DNA of 64,000 bases, from NCBI GenBank assembly GCA_946699065.1, contig CAMPDV010001931.1, positions 1 to 64,000 on the forward strand. Reading direction: 5' to 3'. Below the pieces are notes generated by a model. That model was not told the origin of the DNA, made no database searches, and saw only the letters and a list, made by a program, of their open reading frames with translations. Source of the stretch: Loxodes magnus (Eukaryota > Ciliophora > Karyorelictea > Loxodida > Loxodidae). Below, in pieces: positions 46,927 to 58,859 of the stretch. A program made the translations under genes and the position numbers. How positions within the stretch are numbered: the first letter of the stretch is position 1; the number at the start of each line of letters is the position of its first letter.

Positions 46927-49900
46927 ATGCTAAAAGGTATTTGCTTTAGTTTTTTAAATTGGATAAATAAGTTTTTTGGATTTTTTCCATCAGTAACCTA
47001 ACATGTTTAGAGCTACATTGGAAATAAGCTTTTATCATATAGATATTTTCATACCTAGTAAAGATAACTTTACATATCCTAAATGATCTCATATTTTAAA
47101 TGATATCAAACTCCAAAAGCATTACAAAAATATATCTCAGAGGCAAGACTAATAGGCTTTAATAATACTGGCCTTTCTCTTAATGATCTACCTAAAAGCT
47201 TTAGAAAAGTAAAATATTACTCATTAATAGAATCTCTACTCATCAAAAATACATAAAGTTAAATAGTTTTAGACTTATAGATTCAAATTAAGATACTTAG
47301 ATAGCATTATGAAGGTCTAATTTGTAATTTTCTTATTTTAAATTTCTGGTAAAATGAAGATTTTAAATCTTCATATACTTGTTAGTTTAACTAAGACGAT
47401 GAAGGTTTATATTCTGGTAATTAGTATAGAGAGATTATTTTGCAGGATGACTGCACATTTTATAAAATAGCGTTTGATAGTCCGAGTGAAGAATTGAGAT
47501 ATAAATCAAGTTGATTAGTTATAGACTAAAACTAAACTTCAAATAATAAAAAAGAAGTAGAAGAAAAGTGTCATTTCTTTGTATCTTTCATTATCTTATA
47601 AGAATAATAGCTTCCAGCATGAACATTCTTAGAACTTAATGTAGAAACTATTTCAACAACTGAAAATAAACTTTTGATAAAATGTACTTAAATATAACCA
47701 GTAATAAGTATCTCCAGTTTCTATAGTGATACAGAATAATGAATATAACATAATTAATCTAGCTAATATCTTTATAATGTATAGATTTGTTTCTAATTCA
47801 AGCATAGATATCTAATCTGTTTCTTTTTGCCAAAGTCTTGATAGCATTTGATAAACTGCTACCCCCTTTACCACTACATTGTTTATATAAATCAATACTT
47901 AAGAGCTGGAGTCAGGAAATTACTATACATTCACTTTTAAGGAGTGACTAAGTAAACTAGCCAAAAAGTAATCAATGTTAACAGAGTTCCTCAAGCTGAA
48001 AATTTTATAGTGAGCTCTCAAAAAGGAAAAGCGTGAAATACCTTATTTACTCTAAAGTGTGATGATGCTACGGATTTAGATGAAGAATATCCCTTAAGAG
48101 CCAGATCTGTTACATAGGATTATTCAATCAAGAATTTCCTTTAAATTAGATAAAGAATATTTACACTAAAAACTTTAAGTTACCTTAAGTAGATTATACC
48201 AGTTCATTAGTAGTAGAAGTCATTGTCTATGACTAGTTTAGCGCATCTACTAAAATGTTTTCTAATATCTAAGAAGAAAGGATATTATAATTCTTATCTT
48301 AGCAAATATAAACCCTATAAACTAGATAATTCGCCTCAGATGTAAAAGCTTAAAATTTTATGCATGACGTAGCTATTGAAATAAGTACCAGTACTCTGAA
48401 TCTTTCTCCTCTAGAATGAAACAGTTCTTATGATATCTTTCCTAAAAAATAGAGAAGCAAGAATAGATGGCAATAGCAGTTTCTAGTTACTATGAAGCAA
48501 GACTAAAAGTAGCATCTGAAAAATTGCAGAAGTATATAGACAGTATCTGCCAATATCTTAACTAGTAAACAAAGTACAAGATATCCTAAAACTAGATGGG
48601 TTAGCTTATGTAGATCATTAAAAAATTCAACTATATAAAGCTAAACTCGAACAAAAAGCATAAACTAGTTTTATGACTAGAAGAAGTATCTTTAACCAGG
48701 CAAATAATCATATTTTAAACTATCAAACTTATACAGTCTAAATTTGATAACTCCTGTAAATAATTCTTCTATCCTATGCAAAGGAGAAGGAAATTCCTGA
48801 TAAGAAATAGAGCTACGAAATTAGAATCTTTTCTTTTTTATGATATAAATCATTAAAACTTTAAAGGAGATATAAGGATAGTAATGGAAATTTCTCTGTC
48901 TAAGTACTAAACTACTCTAATGATCTTAAAGGATGCTTTGTTGCATTCTTCATTTTTGAAGAAACAGACCATATGAGTTGGATGATTTGAGTTATATCCA
49001 ATATTTAAATCTTTCGGTTTACTAAATATCTGAATAAGCAAATGAAGGATTCTATATAAGAAGGGTAAACTGAAAAAAGTGAAAATCTAAATAGAATTTG
49101 TTCTAAGCTATAACCAAACTTAAACACCTTCAAATGTAGTATGCCAAATGTGAGATATTAACGAATAAAAATGAGATAATGGAATATCATGCTCAATAGA
49201 AAAATTCAATTTACTAACTATAAAAAGTGTAAATTGTAGTTAGTCAGGATTTGTTATACTCGCTTCAGTTGTATAAGAGGTAGAAGAATGAGAAAAAAAA
49301 TGAAGAAAAACAAAATGATAAAGAATCAGACTAAGGACTTAACTTAAATAAAAAAAGAGAGGACAATGAAATTATTAAAGCTATAAGCATCCAGTTATTG
49401 CTTACTAATTATTAATCTTATGTTCTATATTTGCCAATTTAAATATTTATAATTCTGCATGTAATGTCAAAAGGTTAAAGAAAATTTAGATAGAGCCTTA
49501 TATTTTAGTTCTTTAAATCGACCAGAACTATCTGAATGAATGATTAATGTTTTCATGACAGTTCTTTGATTAAAGATTCAATTTAAAACTTAAAAAAACT
49601 TAATTTTGTATATAGATTTTACTATTGCTTAGTGATGCTTACTGGTAACCTCGTAATTGCTACTTAATAGAGAAGTTTAGGCTAAAATTTTGGAGTTACG
49701 GTTTTAGTAGATTAAGGAATGTCTATACTGAAGTAGTTTGAATAATCTTAATATAGTTTAAGAAAATCTAGTAACTCATTATTTTTAACTGCTGCATTTT
49801 ATTCTTAAATTCATTTCATGCATTTTGCTGATAGTATTCTAACCGTAGTTTTAACTATCTTAACTAAGTTTCTTTATCCATAAGTTTGCTGGTATAATAT

Positions 49901-50384
49901 CTTCTTAGTTATTTTTACTTAGTAAAACACTATGATTCATCTTATCTTCTGTTAATCTTGCATACAAATTTTTCACCACCACTTTCAGTCTTTTCTTTAG
50001 TAAGAGCTTACTCTGAAACATAATGTATAACTTGACAAATCACGAGATATATGAATAATAGGGGTCATAAAAAGAACTAAGTCAGCTACTAAATTAGAGC
50101 AAACGTTAAATTTATAACTTCAGACATCATTTTATGTTTTTAGAAGAGAACTTAAATACTCAAATCTAATGAAAGAAGACAACAATGAAAATTATAAGCC
50201 TGAAAATATTTTTGGCTTTAGTCCACTTGCATCAGATTGGAAATAAAAGAAGGAACAAGTTGTGATATAAGTAAGACTGAAAAATGGACAGCATATCTTA
50301 ATTGTCTATGCAGATTAAAATAGTAGGGAGGACAAGAATAAACTGCACTGCTTGTAGTAAAATTAGTTACTTATTGAATTATGA
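46927..50384 (+). CDS. REJ-domain (polycystin-like) membrane protein, frameshifted
   Basis: ATG 46927 gives a hydrophobic N-terminus ('MLKGICFSFLNWINKFFGFF'), then a long extracellular-type region ('NNTGLSLNDLPKSFRKVKYY', 'QDDCTFYKIAFDSPSEELRY', 'FLELNVETISTTENKLLIKC'). The REJ core is near 47975: 'NVNRVPQAENFIVSSQKGKA' with UGA-Trp, 'NTLFTLKCDDATDLDEEYPL'. After a frame change near 48245 come 'FSNIQEERILQFLSQQ' and 'NFMHDVAIEISTSTLNLSPL', then a G/N-rich segment and hydrophobic helices (~49400-50050). The C-terminus 'NIFGFSPLASDWKQKKEQVV' with 'VRLKNGQHILIVYADQN' ends at TGA 50382-50384. Ciliates have many REJ proteins. The length is not a multiple of three, so at least one indel is present. 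Ligand and role unknown. Confidence 0.68.
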
Positions 50385-51076
50385 TCAAATTGTTTTTTAA
50401 TTATAATTTATTTATTTTTTAACTAAAATACTTAAGTTCAAAGACTAATGATAAGGTTTTTTACTTCTTTTTAAAAAATTAAAGTTGTCTTTGTTGCTTT
50501 TTTATGCTATTGAGACTTATAATGAGCACTTGCAATTTTCTTATTTTATAGATTTAATATGAAAAGAGAAATTCGGAGTTAGATTATAAGTTACGAAGAA
50601 TTTTGAGAGAAGCGAGGCTAAAATATACTGGCTTATATTCCTATATTTCTAGTAGAATAATTAGATCAATGCCGTTCATTCTAGCCTTTTAAATTAATTT
50701 TCTTTCTTTGAAATCTTCAAAACTAAATTTTAAAAACTAAAGATTTTTCTATTTTTGCTAGAAATTAAGATTTTATCTTTTTCTTATATTGTAGTCCTTT
50801 GAAAGAGATTACTTTACTATAGCATACTCTTAAATTTTTATATTTCTAAAAAGATGTTCAAGTGAATAATTTTGCTTTTTACCTTAGATCTATTAATAGA
50901 TATTTCCCTTTTTTAATTCATAACTTGCTTCATAATCAAGCCTCAAATTAGAGATGATATTTTTTAATTTATTAAGATATACATATATAAAATGGCTTCT
51001 AAGAAATAACAGAACTTTGAACAAAACATTTAAACAGGAAAATTCTCTAAAAAATAAAAAAAGCGAAATAATTACA
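50385..51076 (+). other. AT-rich spacer; possible N-terminal exon of ORF1 copy e
   Basis: From ATG 50992 the frame 'MASKKQQNFEQNIQTGKFSK' then 'KQKKRNNYNE' is a basic tail like that of other ORF1 copies, but it is out of frame with the main ORF1 at 51077 by one indel. The rest is AT-rich with no feature. Confidence 0.35.
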
Positions 51077-51853
51077 ATGAGTGAAAGTGAGAAATATGAT
51101 TGATATGACGAACATTAACCACTTGGAAATCCAGAACTAAAAAAACTTCCGACACAAACTCAAATAGAAATATTATCTAAGTCATTAAAAGAGTTTATGT
51201 TTAAAAATAGATACCTCACTGATAAAGTAGAAAAATTAGAAAAACTAATAACGTCTTTACTTGAGAAACAATATTAGTCATCATAAGAAATAGAAAACAA
51301 ACTGGAACAAAGAATTCTTTAAATTTAATAATAAATTCAGGTAATTCCATTTTTGTTTTAACAGAATTAATCAGATCCTATGGAAATAGAAAATGAAGCC
51401 TCAAATTAAAATAAACAGTAAACGTTTATTTAAAATAAGTAGTAAATTTAAATTAAATAAGTGTTACAGGAATAATAGTTTAAAAGAAGAATAAAATGCT
51501 ACGTGTGCAATAAATAACAACAATGAAAATACTGCTACTAACTAAGCGAAATTTAAAGAAAGAATAAATAAGATATTTTTAGAAAACTATTTAGGATATA
51601 TCCAACATAAAGCGGAAACATTTATGGAAAAAAATTCTTTAATTCAAATCTTAATCCTTGGAGAAATAATTAGGCTACATGCAAGATGAAAACTATTCGG
51701 AATATTAAAGGATGGTGTGCTAATGAAGTGCTACACCGCCTAACTAAGCCTAGTAGAAATTCAAGACAAACTAATGGAGACAAGCTGATAGAATAGGTCA
51801 GATGGCTGACTACTAAGGCTTTAACAAAGCTTTTTAACTTTAACTTTTTATAA
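51077..51853 (+). mobile_element. ORF1-like coiled-coil/zinc-knuckle protein, copy e
   Basis: A single frame from ATG 51077 ('MSESEKYDWYDEHQPLGNPE'): coiled coil 'YLTDKVEKLEKLITSLLEKQ', 'SDPMEIENEASNQNKQQ', a knuckle beginning KCYVCNKQQQWKYC in which the His position is lost, 'FRIYPTQSGNIYGKKFFN' and 'NGDKLIEQVRWLTTKALTKL'. It reaches TAA 51851-51853 and then low-complexity DNA. No UGA follows nearby, so the end is uncertain in this code. The shared 'MEIE' and 'IYP..GNIYGKK' blocks place it in the same family as copies a, c and d. Confidence 0.72.
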
Positions 51854-53690
51854 ATAAATAAATTTTGCTAAATAATTTGTGTATAAAGCATAAGGAATTT
51901 TTTAATATCTTTTCAATCAAAAATTTAATCAATTAAAAATTCAAAAAAATTATATAAAAAAACCTTTTTCTTCATTTTTAAAAGAATTTTAAGAATTTCT
52001 TTTTTTATGATTATTTGTAAATTAAATCATTTTTATTTTATTTTTTCTAAAAATTTTTGATAGTATAAAACGTGCAAAAAAATAAAAATCAATTTTTTTC
52101 GTCTTGGAAATTATTTTTGCTACTCATTTTCTATTGATTTTATTACTAAAATCTCTTAATTAATTTTTTCTTCCTTCAATTTTAAAATATTTGATTTAAT
52201 TAGTTTTTATGATTACTAAAATTTTGTATTCCTTTTCTTCTAAAATATGTTTTTATTCTAAAATAATTTTTTTATTTTAATATAAATTTTAGCACTTTTA
52301 TTATACCTTTTACTTGATCCATTAATGGGAAACATATTAGAAAATGAATTTAATAATTAAATTAAACTTTTTATTATTTAATAAACTATTTATGTTTCTT
52401 TTTAATTACAATTTATTTAAAAAATCCCACTTTATTATTATTTATTTTTAAAAAATTTAGCTCTAATTCCTTTTATTTTATTCTCAAATATAATATTTTA
52501 TTTTTCCTAAAAGAGTTATAAAACATAAAACGCAAGCGAATCTTTTGTTTTGACTTTTTTTAGTTGATTTTAAAATTTTATATTTTTAATCTTAAAAATA
52601 TAAAAAAATAAAAAAATCTATCTAAATTAATAAACAAACTTTAACTCACTCTGCTTTTAATTAAAAAAATAAGAATATTTATAAGATAAATTTTACTCTA
52701 AATTTAGATATTTCCTAAAATAAAATAAGATTTAATTATAATACTTAAAGTTTTCTTTTTATTTTTATTAAAAGAATTCTCACTAGAATATATTTTATTT
52801 TCTGAATAATAATTAATAACTTCATTTTTTATATATTTTAAAATTATAAATCTATGTCTGTCCCCAAATCTTATATAATATATAACGCAGTGCAAAGCTA
52901 ATATTTCTAATTAATTAAAAAGTTTGCTAATTTTAACTTTTTATTATTTAAAATTTAATAAATTTAAATTATTTTAAAATATTTAAAATTTTAATATTTT
53001 ATTACCTTTAAAAATTCCAATATCAAATTTAAAATAAGTAAATCTTTATAGCTTTAGAAAAATTGCTAAATAAAGCTAAAAATACTAATTCATCTTTTTA
53101 AATTAAAAAAATCTTTAAACAATAAAATTAAAAAAATTAAATATAGATAAAATCCATTTTTTTTAATTCTATCTTATAAAATAATTCAATATAATTCAAA
53201 TATTTTATGTTTATTTTTTAATTCAAAAATTATTAAAACTTTATATAGTGAAAAATTTTAGTTAAAAAGGATTTAAAATATGTTAATTTATAAATTAATA
53301 TTTAGATTAAATTTATTGCTTTTATCTTATTACCTTTTTAAATTAATTAATTAATGGATTAATATTTTTATTTCAACCACTTCAAATTTTTAAATTAATG
53401 TAATTTTTCAATAAATGTTTTTAAGAAAAATATTTAAAATTCTTATTGTTTTACATTGTAGACTTAGCCATGCTTAAGTAAAAGTATATTGTCATATATA
53501 AATTTTTAATATAAAATACTTAAGGATAAATAAATCTCAAACATAAATATACTCTTAAACCATACGTAAATATCTTAATTTTTAATTGCTTTATATCTTC
53601 TAAAGCTTTTATACGTAATTAAATACATAGCATGCTTTTCCTAACAGTAATAATAAATTTCTTAAATTATAAAATTAAAAGTCTTAATAG
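51854..53690. repeat. Extremely AT-rich block with recurring 'ATAAAACG' words
   Basis: Almost no G or C except short islands. 'TATAAAACGTGC' near 52071, 'CATAAAACGCAAGCG' near 52521 and 'TATAACGCAGTGC' near 52876 recur with spacing of about 350-450 bp, each in a similar A/T context, and 'TTACCTTT' recurs between them. The reverse complement of the 3.0-4.4 kb repeat unit contains the same 'TATAAAACGCTGAGC' word, so the two blocks appear to carry one family in opposite orientation. Confidence 0.45.
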
Positions 53691-54440
53691 TTATTACTTT
53701 CTCTCAACTTATTATTTTCCACTTTTTCACAGTATTATCATATCCTCCTGATACTATTCATTTGTTGTCCTTACCCAATGCTATAGAATTTAGATAACTT
53801 TTAGCCTTAAAGAGTTTATATGCATTCACCTATATTAAAATTCCATATCTACATGGTCCAGAAATTGTAACACTTGAAGTTACTAAACTGAATACTTGAT
53901 ACAGTATTTGAATGGCCTTGAAGAGTTCGAAGTAGCTGACTAGTTGTTAGTTCCCATATATTGATTGTCTTATCAATACTTCCCGATATGATCAGTTCTG
54001 GTCACTTGAAATCGCTACAGAAAACACAGAATCTGTATCTCCCCACAAAGAACCCTTACATTCGCTAGTCCCATTTATTGATCGATTTATCATAACTTCC
54101 CAATAAAATTCAATTCTAATTACTTGATATCGCTAAAGAATTTACACCATTCGTGTGTCCTTACAAAGAACTTTTTAACTAACCAGTTGCTAAGTTCCAT
54201 ATCATTATCGTACCTTCAGAACTTCCCGATACGATTCCTTTTCTGGTCTCTTGAAATCGCTACAGATAATAAAGGATTCGTATGTCCCTATAAAGTAATC
54301 TTACACTAGCCAGTTGTTAAGACCCATATCTTTATCGTATTATCTCTATTTCCCGATACGATTAAATTTTAGTTACTTGATATCACTACAGATAATAAAG
54401 TACCGTATATTCTTGGAATATTTTATCTAAATATTAAAGA
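53690..54440 (-). pseudogene. Decayed WD40-repeat gene
   Basis: The minus strand shows at least six repeats ('VSGNRDNTIKIWVLTTGQ', 'LLSVAISRDQK', 'GSSEGTIMIWNLATG', 'LLGSYDKSINKWD', 'SGSIDKTINIWELTTSQLLR', 'LQGHSNTVSSIQF'), but the frame changes at least three times. One change is an extra A in an AAAA run near 54240. It ends near 'GGYDNTVKKWKII', much like the end of the intact 2.1-kb gene. Without a shared frame it is a pseudogene unless the indels are sequence errors. Confidence 0.78.
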
Positions 54441-54989
54441 ATTACCTTTATTTTTGTCGTAGTTGATTATATTTTCCAGTTTTAAAAAAACAAAATAGGT
54501 AGAATTTCATATTTAAGAAAAAAAGGAATTTTAGCTAGAGAATAATTTGCTTATTTTAAAATATTTCTTAAAAAGATACTCTTAATAAATTATATTTCTT
54601 TGTTTTGCATTTTTTATTTTATAACTTACTTTATAATAGTTTAATTATATTATCTCATATAAAGAAAATAATTAGATTTTAAACTTTTGCTATAAGCAAA
54701 ACTGTTTTAGCATTTATTTAAAGAGATCAACGAACTATCCATTAGAAAATATATTTAAGTTAAAATTAAATTAAATAATGAAATATTCTATACAATAATC
54801 AATGTAAAATTTAGGATTTAGCTTATAAACTAAATTTATAATTAACATATTTTTATGCTTTAATTCCTTTTTTTATTTTACTATATAAAAAAGAAACATT
54901 TCTTCCAAAAATCTCTTCTCAATAGGATCTATACCAATCAAGATACCACTACCAAAATTTACTTTAAGAACTCAAATTATGTAATAGGA

Positions 54990-55160
54990 GAATTTTGAAC
55001 TTTTAAGAAATGTATAAGGGCTTGAAGGGAAAATCGCATACTGATGTCTAGCACTTAAGAATAAAAGATTTAAAATAAGTACTCAGCAAATATTAGAATC
55101 GAACGATTAGAAACAAAATTCAGCCACTTTGCAGTGAGATTAAGAAGATTATTTTGAAAA
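54990..55160 (+). mobile_element. ORF1 fragment (copy f)
   Basis: The sequence 'GGCTTGAAGGGAAAATCGCA' through 'TATTAGAATCGAACGATT' aligns with the reverse complement of 29070-29190 in copy b. The reading 'VLSKYQNRTIRNKIQPLCSE' parallels copy b 'VFSKYENRTIEIKFNQFAEN'. Homology ends on both sides within ~170 bp. Confidence 0.55.
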
Positions 55161-55429
55161 GAAGCTTCATTTTATGATTATAATACACTAAAAATTTACA
55201 GTTTCCCAGTAACAACCTACTTCACAACTCTTATGAATAGATTAATTATTGAAGATGATAAGAACCTCGACCCTTAATGTTATACTCCTATGTGCTCAAG
55301 TTATGAAAGTTCTAACCAAATTTGACTGACTGAAGTGATAAGGAATGACTTTATTCTAACTGAGAATAACCTTAATAGTAAGATGAAAATAATCAATAGA
55401 ACAGGGGAAATAATCCATAGAATATGAGT

Positions 55430-55845
55430 TAAAATTAGGCAAATGTATTAGACTAAAGGTGCAATTAAGATTAATGACACGATTGAAATGACTGCTAACT
55501 ATCTTCTCATCAAAATTTTACATATTGCAATTTAAATCCACAATATAATTGTAACTGGAATATTATAGGTAACAATGTAATCCAAATAGTTTACTACGAA
55601 AATTCTAAAAGATATTAGAATAGTTTATGCAAGTACGATGGTAATGACTGCTAAGTTTGCATAGATACCAATAATACATATCTTCAATCTTAAGGGAACA
55701 ACATTAGCGATTTAAGTTGCTATAATAAATAATGTAACTGAGATGGGTGAGGTCGTAAAAAGTGTTTATAGAAAGGCTGCAAAATCAAACAAATTGGGGA
55801 TTTTATTTTTCAAGAATAATGCTATTACGAAGAATGCTTTTTTGA
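55430..55845 (+). CDS. Lin-12/Notch-repeat (LNR) protein, segment 1
   Basis: A Cys-rich extracellular-type reading: 'CNLNPQYNCNWNIIGNN', 'SLCKYDGNDCQVCIDTNNTY' (the C-x-Y-D-G-x-D-C signature of LNR modules), 'CYNKQCNWDGWGRKKC' and 'FQEQCYYEECFFDK'. LNR modules bind calcium. The frame is cut at ~55846 by repeat family 1 copy 3, and LNR coding resumes after it, so the two flanks are probably one gene. Confidence 0.6.
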
Positions 55846-56352
55846 TAAATAAATAAATAAATTTGATTATAGAGCGCGTAGCACTCTCGTTAGTACGCAG
55901 TTCTTTAAAAAAATGTTTCATACTGACAAGAATGTTTGTTACTGATAAAATTTCAGATACTGATAAATCTTGTTCAATACTGGTATAATTATTCAGTACT
56001 GATAAAAATGTTCAATACTGATATAGTTTTAGAATACTCGTAATCTTTAATACTTGCTGGAGGTCCAAGGACATGGCAGGATTGTGTCTCATTGCATCAC
56101 CAAAGCAGAGGACGACATGTGTCAATTATGGGTACTTAAATTCCCCACCTCTGATGAAGCTCGCAATATTATTTCTTTTTCGTTCCAGAATTAAAAATAA
56201 ACGAAACCAGTGTCGAAAGTCTAAGAATCTTATGTCTCGAGGCCAAACCAAAGCAGAGGAAGACATAAAGTCGATTATGGGTACTTAACTTCCCCAACCT
56301 CTGATGAAGACGACCTTGTTGTTCACCTTCGAACAACTATGGCGGTTTTAAA
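55846..56352 (+). repeat. SINE-like repeat family 1, copy 3, inserted in an LNR gene
   Basis: It has the same order as copies 1 and 2: AAATAAATAAATTTGATTATAG lead, 'GCGCGTAGCACTCTCGTT' head, CATACTGA/CAATACTG repeats, the two hairpin units and 'CACCTTCGAACAACTATGGC', ending GGTTTTAAAATATT with a weaker A-rich tail. It differs from copy 1 by scattered substitutions and is free of indels in the body. LNR-coding sequence lies on both sides. Confidence 0.78.
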
Positions 56353-57030
56353 ATATTATAATAATCAGCAAGAATAAGATGATTATCTGTTGTAATCTCA
56401 AAGAAAATGTACTTTAAATAAGCCACGTAATAATTAGTATGATAGAATGTGATTTTTTCGAACGAAATTATGACTCAATTGGTTTTCAGAGTAGAAACAC
56501 CCTTAATCAAAATGATCTTTTTATATAATTCAGGATAATAAATGTATTAGTGACAAATGTCTGGGTCTTTACGAGTCTTTTTTTCATGTAATTAAAAATA
56601 ATGTAGTGGAAATGATTTTAGTTATCATAACATCAATAAAATAGGAAATGGAATATGTGATGAAGAACTGCTAAGTCCTGATTGTAATTATAATGGTTTT
56701 ATCTTTTGTACAACAGATTTAATTGAAGAATGTAGCAGTCTAAGTCTGGCAATGGATGAATTTTGCCAGGTTGGATAATTAAGCGATTAAAATATCAGTT
56801 TTTTTTACTGTAGCTATGATAATGCTTAATGTTGCTTTAAAGTAACGAATAAAATCAGATTCTTATGAAGGATTTCCTTGCTATCCAGATTTACTTAATA
56901 ATGAATTTTGCGATCTTTAATGTTTTGTTAAGTAATGTTAAGAAGATGAAAGATTTTGCATAAAATGTTCAGATACCTTATGCTTTAATGTTAAAAGAGT
57001 AGGAGATTAATTAATTAATTTTAACTATAA
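56353..57030 (+). CDS. LNR protein, segment 2
   Basis: Continues the Cys-rich pattern: 'NKIGNGICDEELLSPDCNYN' with 'GF.FC' (a full LNR start), 'MDEFCQVGQLSDQNISFFYC', 'SYDNAQCC', then 'NNEFCDLQCFVKQCQEDERF' and 'CIKCSDTLCFNVKRV'. The frame changes at least once near 56850. Cut near 57030 by a minus-strand ORF1 copy. Confidence 0.6.
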
Positions 57031-57103
57031 GGGTTAGGGTCATCTTTAATTAGAGAAAATGTTTCCTCAAATTAAAGACAATAAAAGTTCTTATATTCAA
57101 TAC

Positions 57104-57860
57104 TCAACATTACATGTCTTCATCTGAATCAATTTCAAACTGAGATAATTCTTCTTTCTCTTCAATAAGCTCATAGAATTGTTCTTCCATCTTCTTGTAA
57201 TTTTTCTCCAGCTTATCTAAACAAATTCTAAGGTCATTATTGTCCTTTTAAAGCTATTTATTCTGTTACTATTAATTATCAAGATCCTGTTCGATTACTG
57301 TCACACTTGAATCATCTAATATCAGCTTCTTTCTGTAAATACCTCCAAAGTAGTTACAATATAGCCTCCTCGATGTTCCAAATTATTTACGGTGCTGCTC
57401 AAGCACTCTTCTTCACTTCGGACATTACCTCCAAAAATGTCCAGCCTTTTGACAACAATAGCAACGTTTTATTAAGGGCTTGAATTAAAATTTTTATTCT
57501 TTTTACATTTTTTCAATTTCCATCTTTTCTGATTGAAGTTAGTTTTTTTTTATTGGTAATAGAATTTCTTCTTTAATTTTCTAATAGTTGAAATTAGGAA
57601 GTTAAGACTTCAATTTAAAACTAAACTTTACTTACCAAGTCTTGATCTTCCTTTTTTCTATCTTACAAAAGAAGCCGAAGATTCAAGTTTTCCGCCTTAA
57701 GGATCTATATTTCGGTAATCATTTTCTCAATTAATGAATAAAGCGTAATAATGTCTTGCTCGTGGGATTTCTCAAGCTTTTTCAGTTTGCTAGGAAATTC
57801 CGTATTTCCCAATCCTTAACAGAGTAGATTTATCTTTTTTGAATTCTTGGTTCTTGTTAG
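57104..57860 (-). mobile_element. ORF1-like coiled-coil/CCHC zinc-knuckle protein, copy d
   Basis: Minus strand: coiled coil 'KLKKLEKSHEQDIITLYSLI', 'LKAENLNLRLLLQDRKKEDQ', a slip in an A9 run near 57540, 'KMEIEKMQKEQKFQFKPLIK', the perfect knuckle CYCCQKAGHFWRQC, 'YFGGIYRKKLILDDSSVTVI', a second coiled coil 'NDLRICLDKLEKNYKKMEEQ' and the acidic end 'SQFEIDSDEDMQC' with TGA 57106-57104. It shows the full domain order of the family. It lies in the opposite direction within the LNR gene. Confidence 0.8.
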
Positions 57861-58059
57861 TTAACTGAGACTTAAGATTGATCTTTAAGGTTAGAATTCA
57901 AGGTTTAGATTCCCGGGTTTTTTTCCATTTTTTATATAAAGAGTAGAAGATTATTAGTATGATAGTGATTGTTGAAATAATTATTGCAGCTTTGATACTC
58001 ATCCTAGAGTAATGAAACTATTCAATTATAATGTTTCTTAGTACATCTTTTTTCAGCGA

Positions 58060-58560
58060 TTGTGCTTGAGTAAATATATCTCTGATAATAAATGATCTTC
58101 AGTCTTGCATTTACAAAATGAATATTATTGTGAAGAATGGTATAAAGTAGTAGAATGCAATTTATTGCAATAAGCATTGTAAATGAGCCAAGGCAGCAAG
58201 AAATTGAATATATGAAAAGCTAATTCCTGGATTCTTATCAATGAATACTAAGTGAAATGCTAAGTTTTAAAACTGTTAGTCTTATTTATTAGGGAATGGT
58301 TAATGTGACGAAGAATGCTATTCTAAAGACTGCCTTTGAGACTAGAAAGATTGCATTTGTTATGAAAGTGACGGAGAATATTGTTGATTATATGAAATCG
58401 AATATGGAATGAAATATGCAACAACAAGTTCTGCGATTTTGATTATAAGAATTGCTGTAAAATAGGATGAAAAGATTAAGCCACATAAAATAATTTAGGC
58501 GATAGTATTTGATAAGTCAGTTGCATTCAATATGACTGAGATAGTTAAGTAGATCAAGAG
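58060..58560 (+). CDS. LNR protein, segment 3
   Basis: After the ORF1 insertion the plus strand again reads Cys-rich, the clearest module being 'GNGQCDEECYSKDCLWDQKD' followed by 'CICYESDGEYC'. The two Trp are UGA. The module type and orientation match segments 1 and 2, supporting one gene split by two insertions. The C-terminal extent is unclear. Confidence 0.5.
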
Positions 58561-58859
58561 ACGATAAAATTCCTTAGTAAAACCTGATTGCATGCTATAT
58601 ACTAAACTTCCACATAAGCCTGAAATTTAGTATAGCCTCACATTTTAATAAACTTTTAAAAGAATTTTAAATAATGATAAAAGCATGTATTTAGAAGATC
58701 GCCCGTTAGAATGTATAAATTAATTGGAATAGCAGCAGCAAGTTGGGAAGTTTTTAAGAAATATAGGAAATTAATATAACTATAATTAAACTTAATAGAA
58801 TTATCAAAACTATAAGACCTCTTAAACTTAATTTTCATGTTACTAGGTAGATTAAAGCT

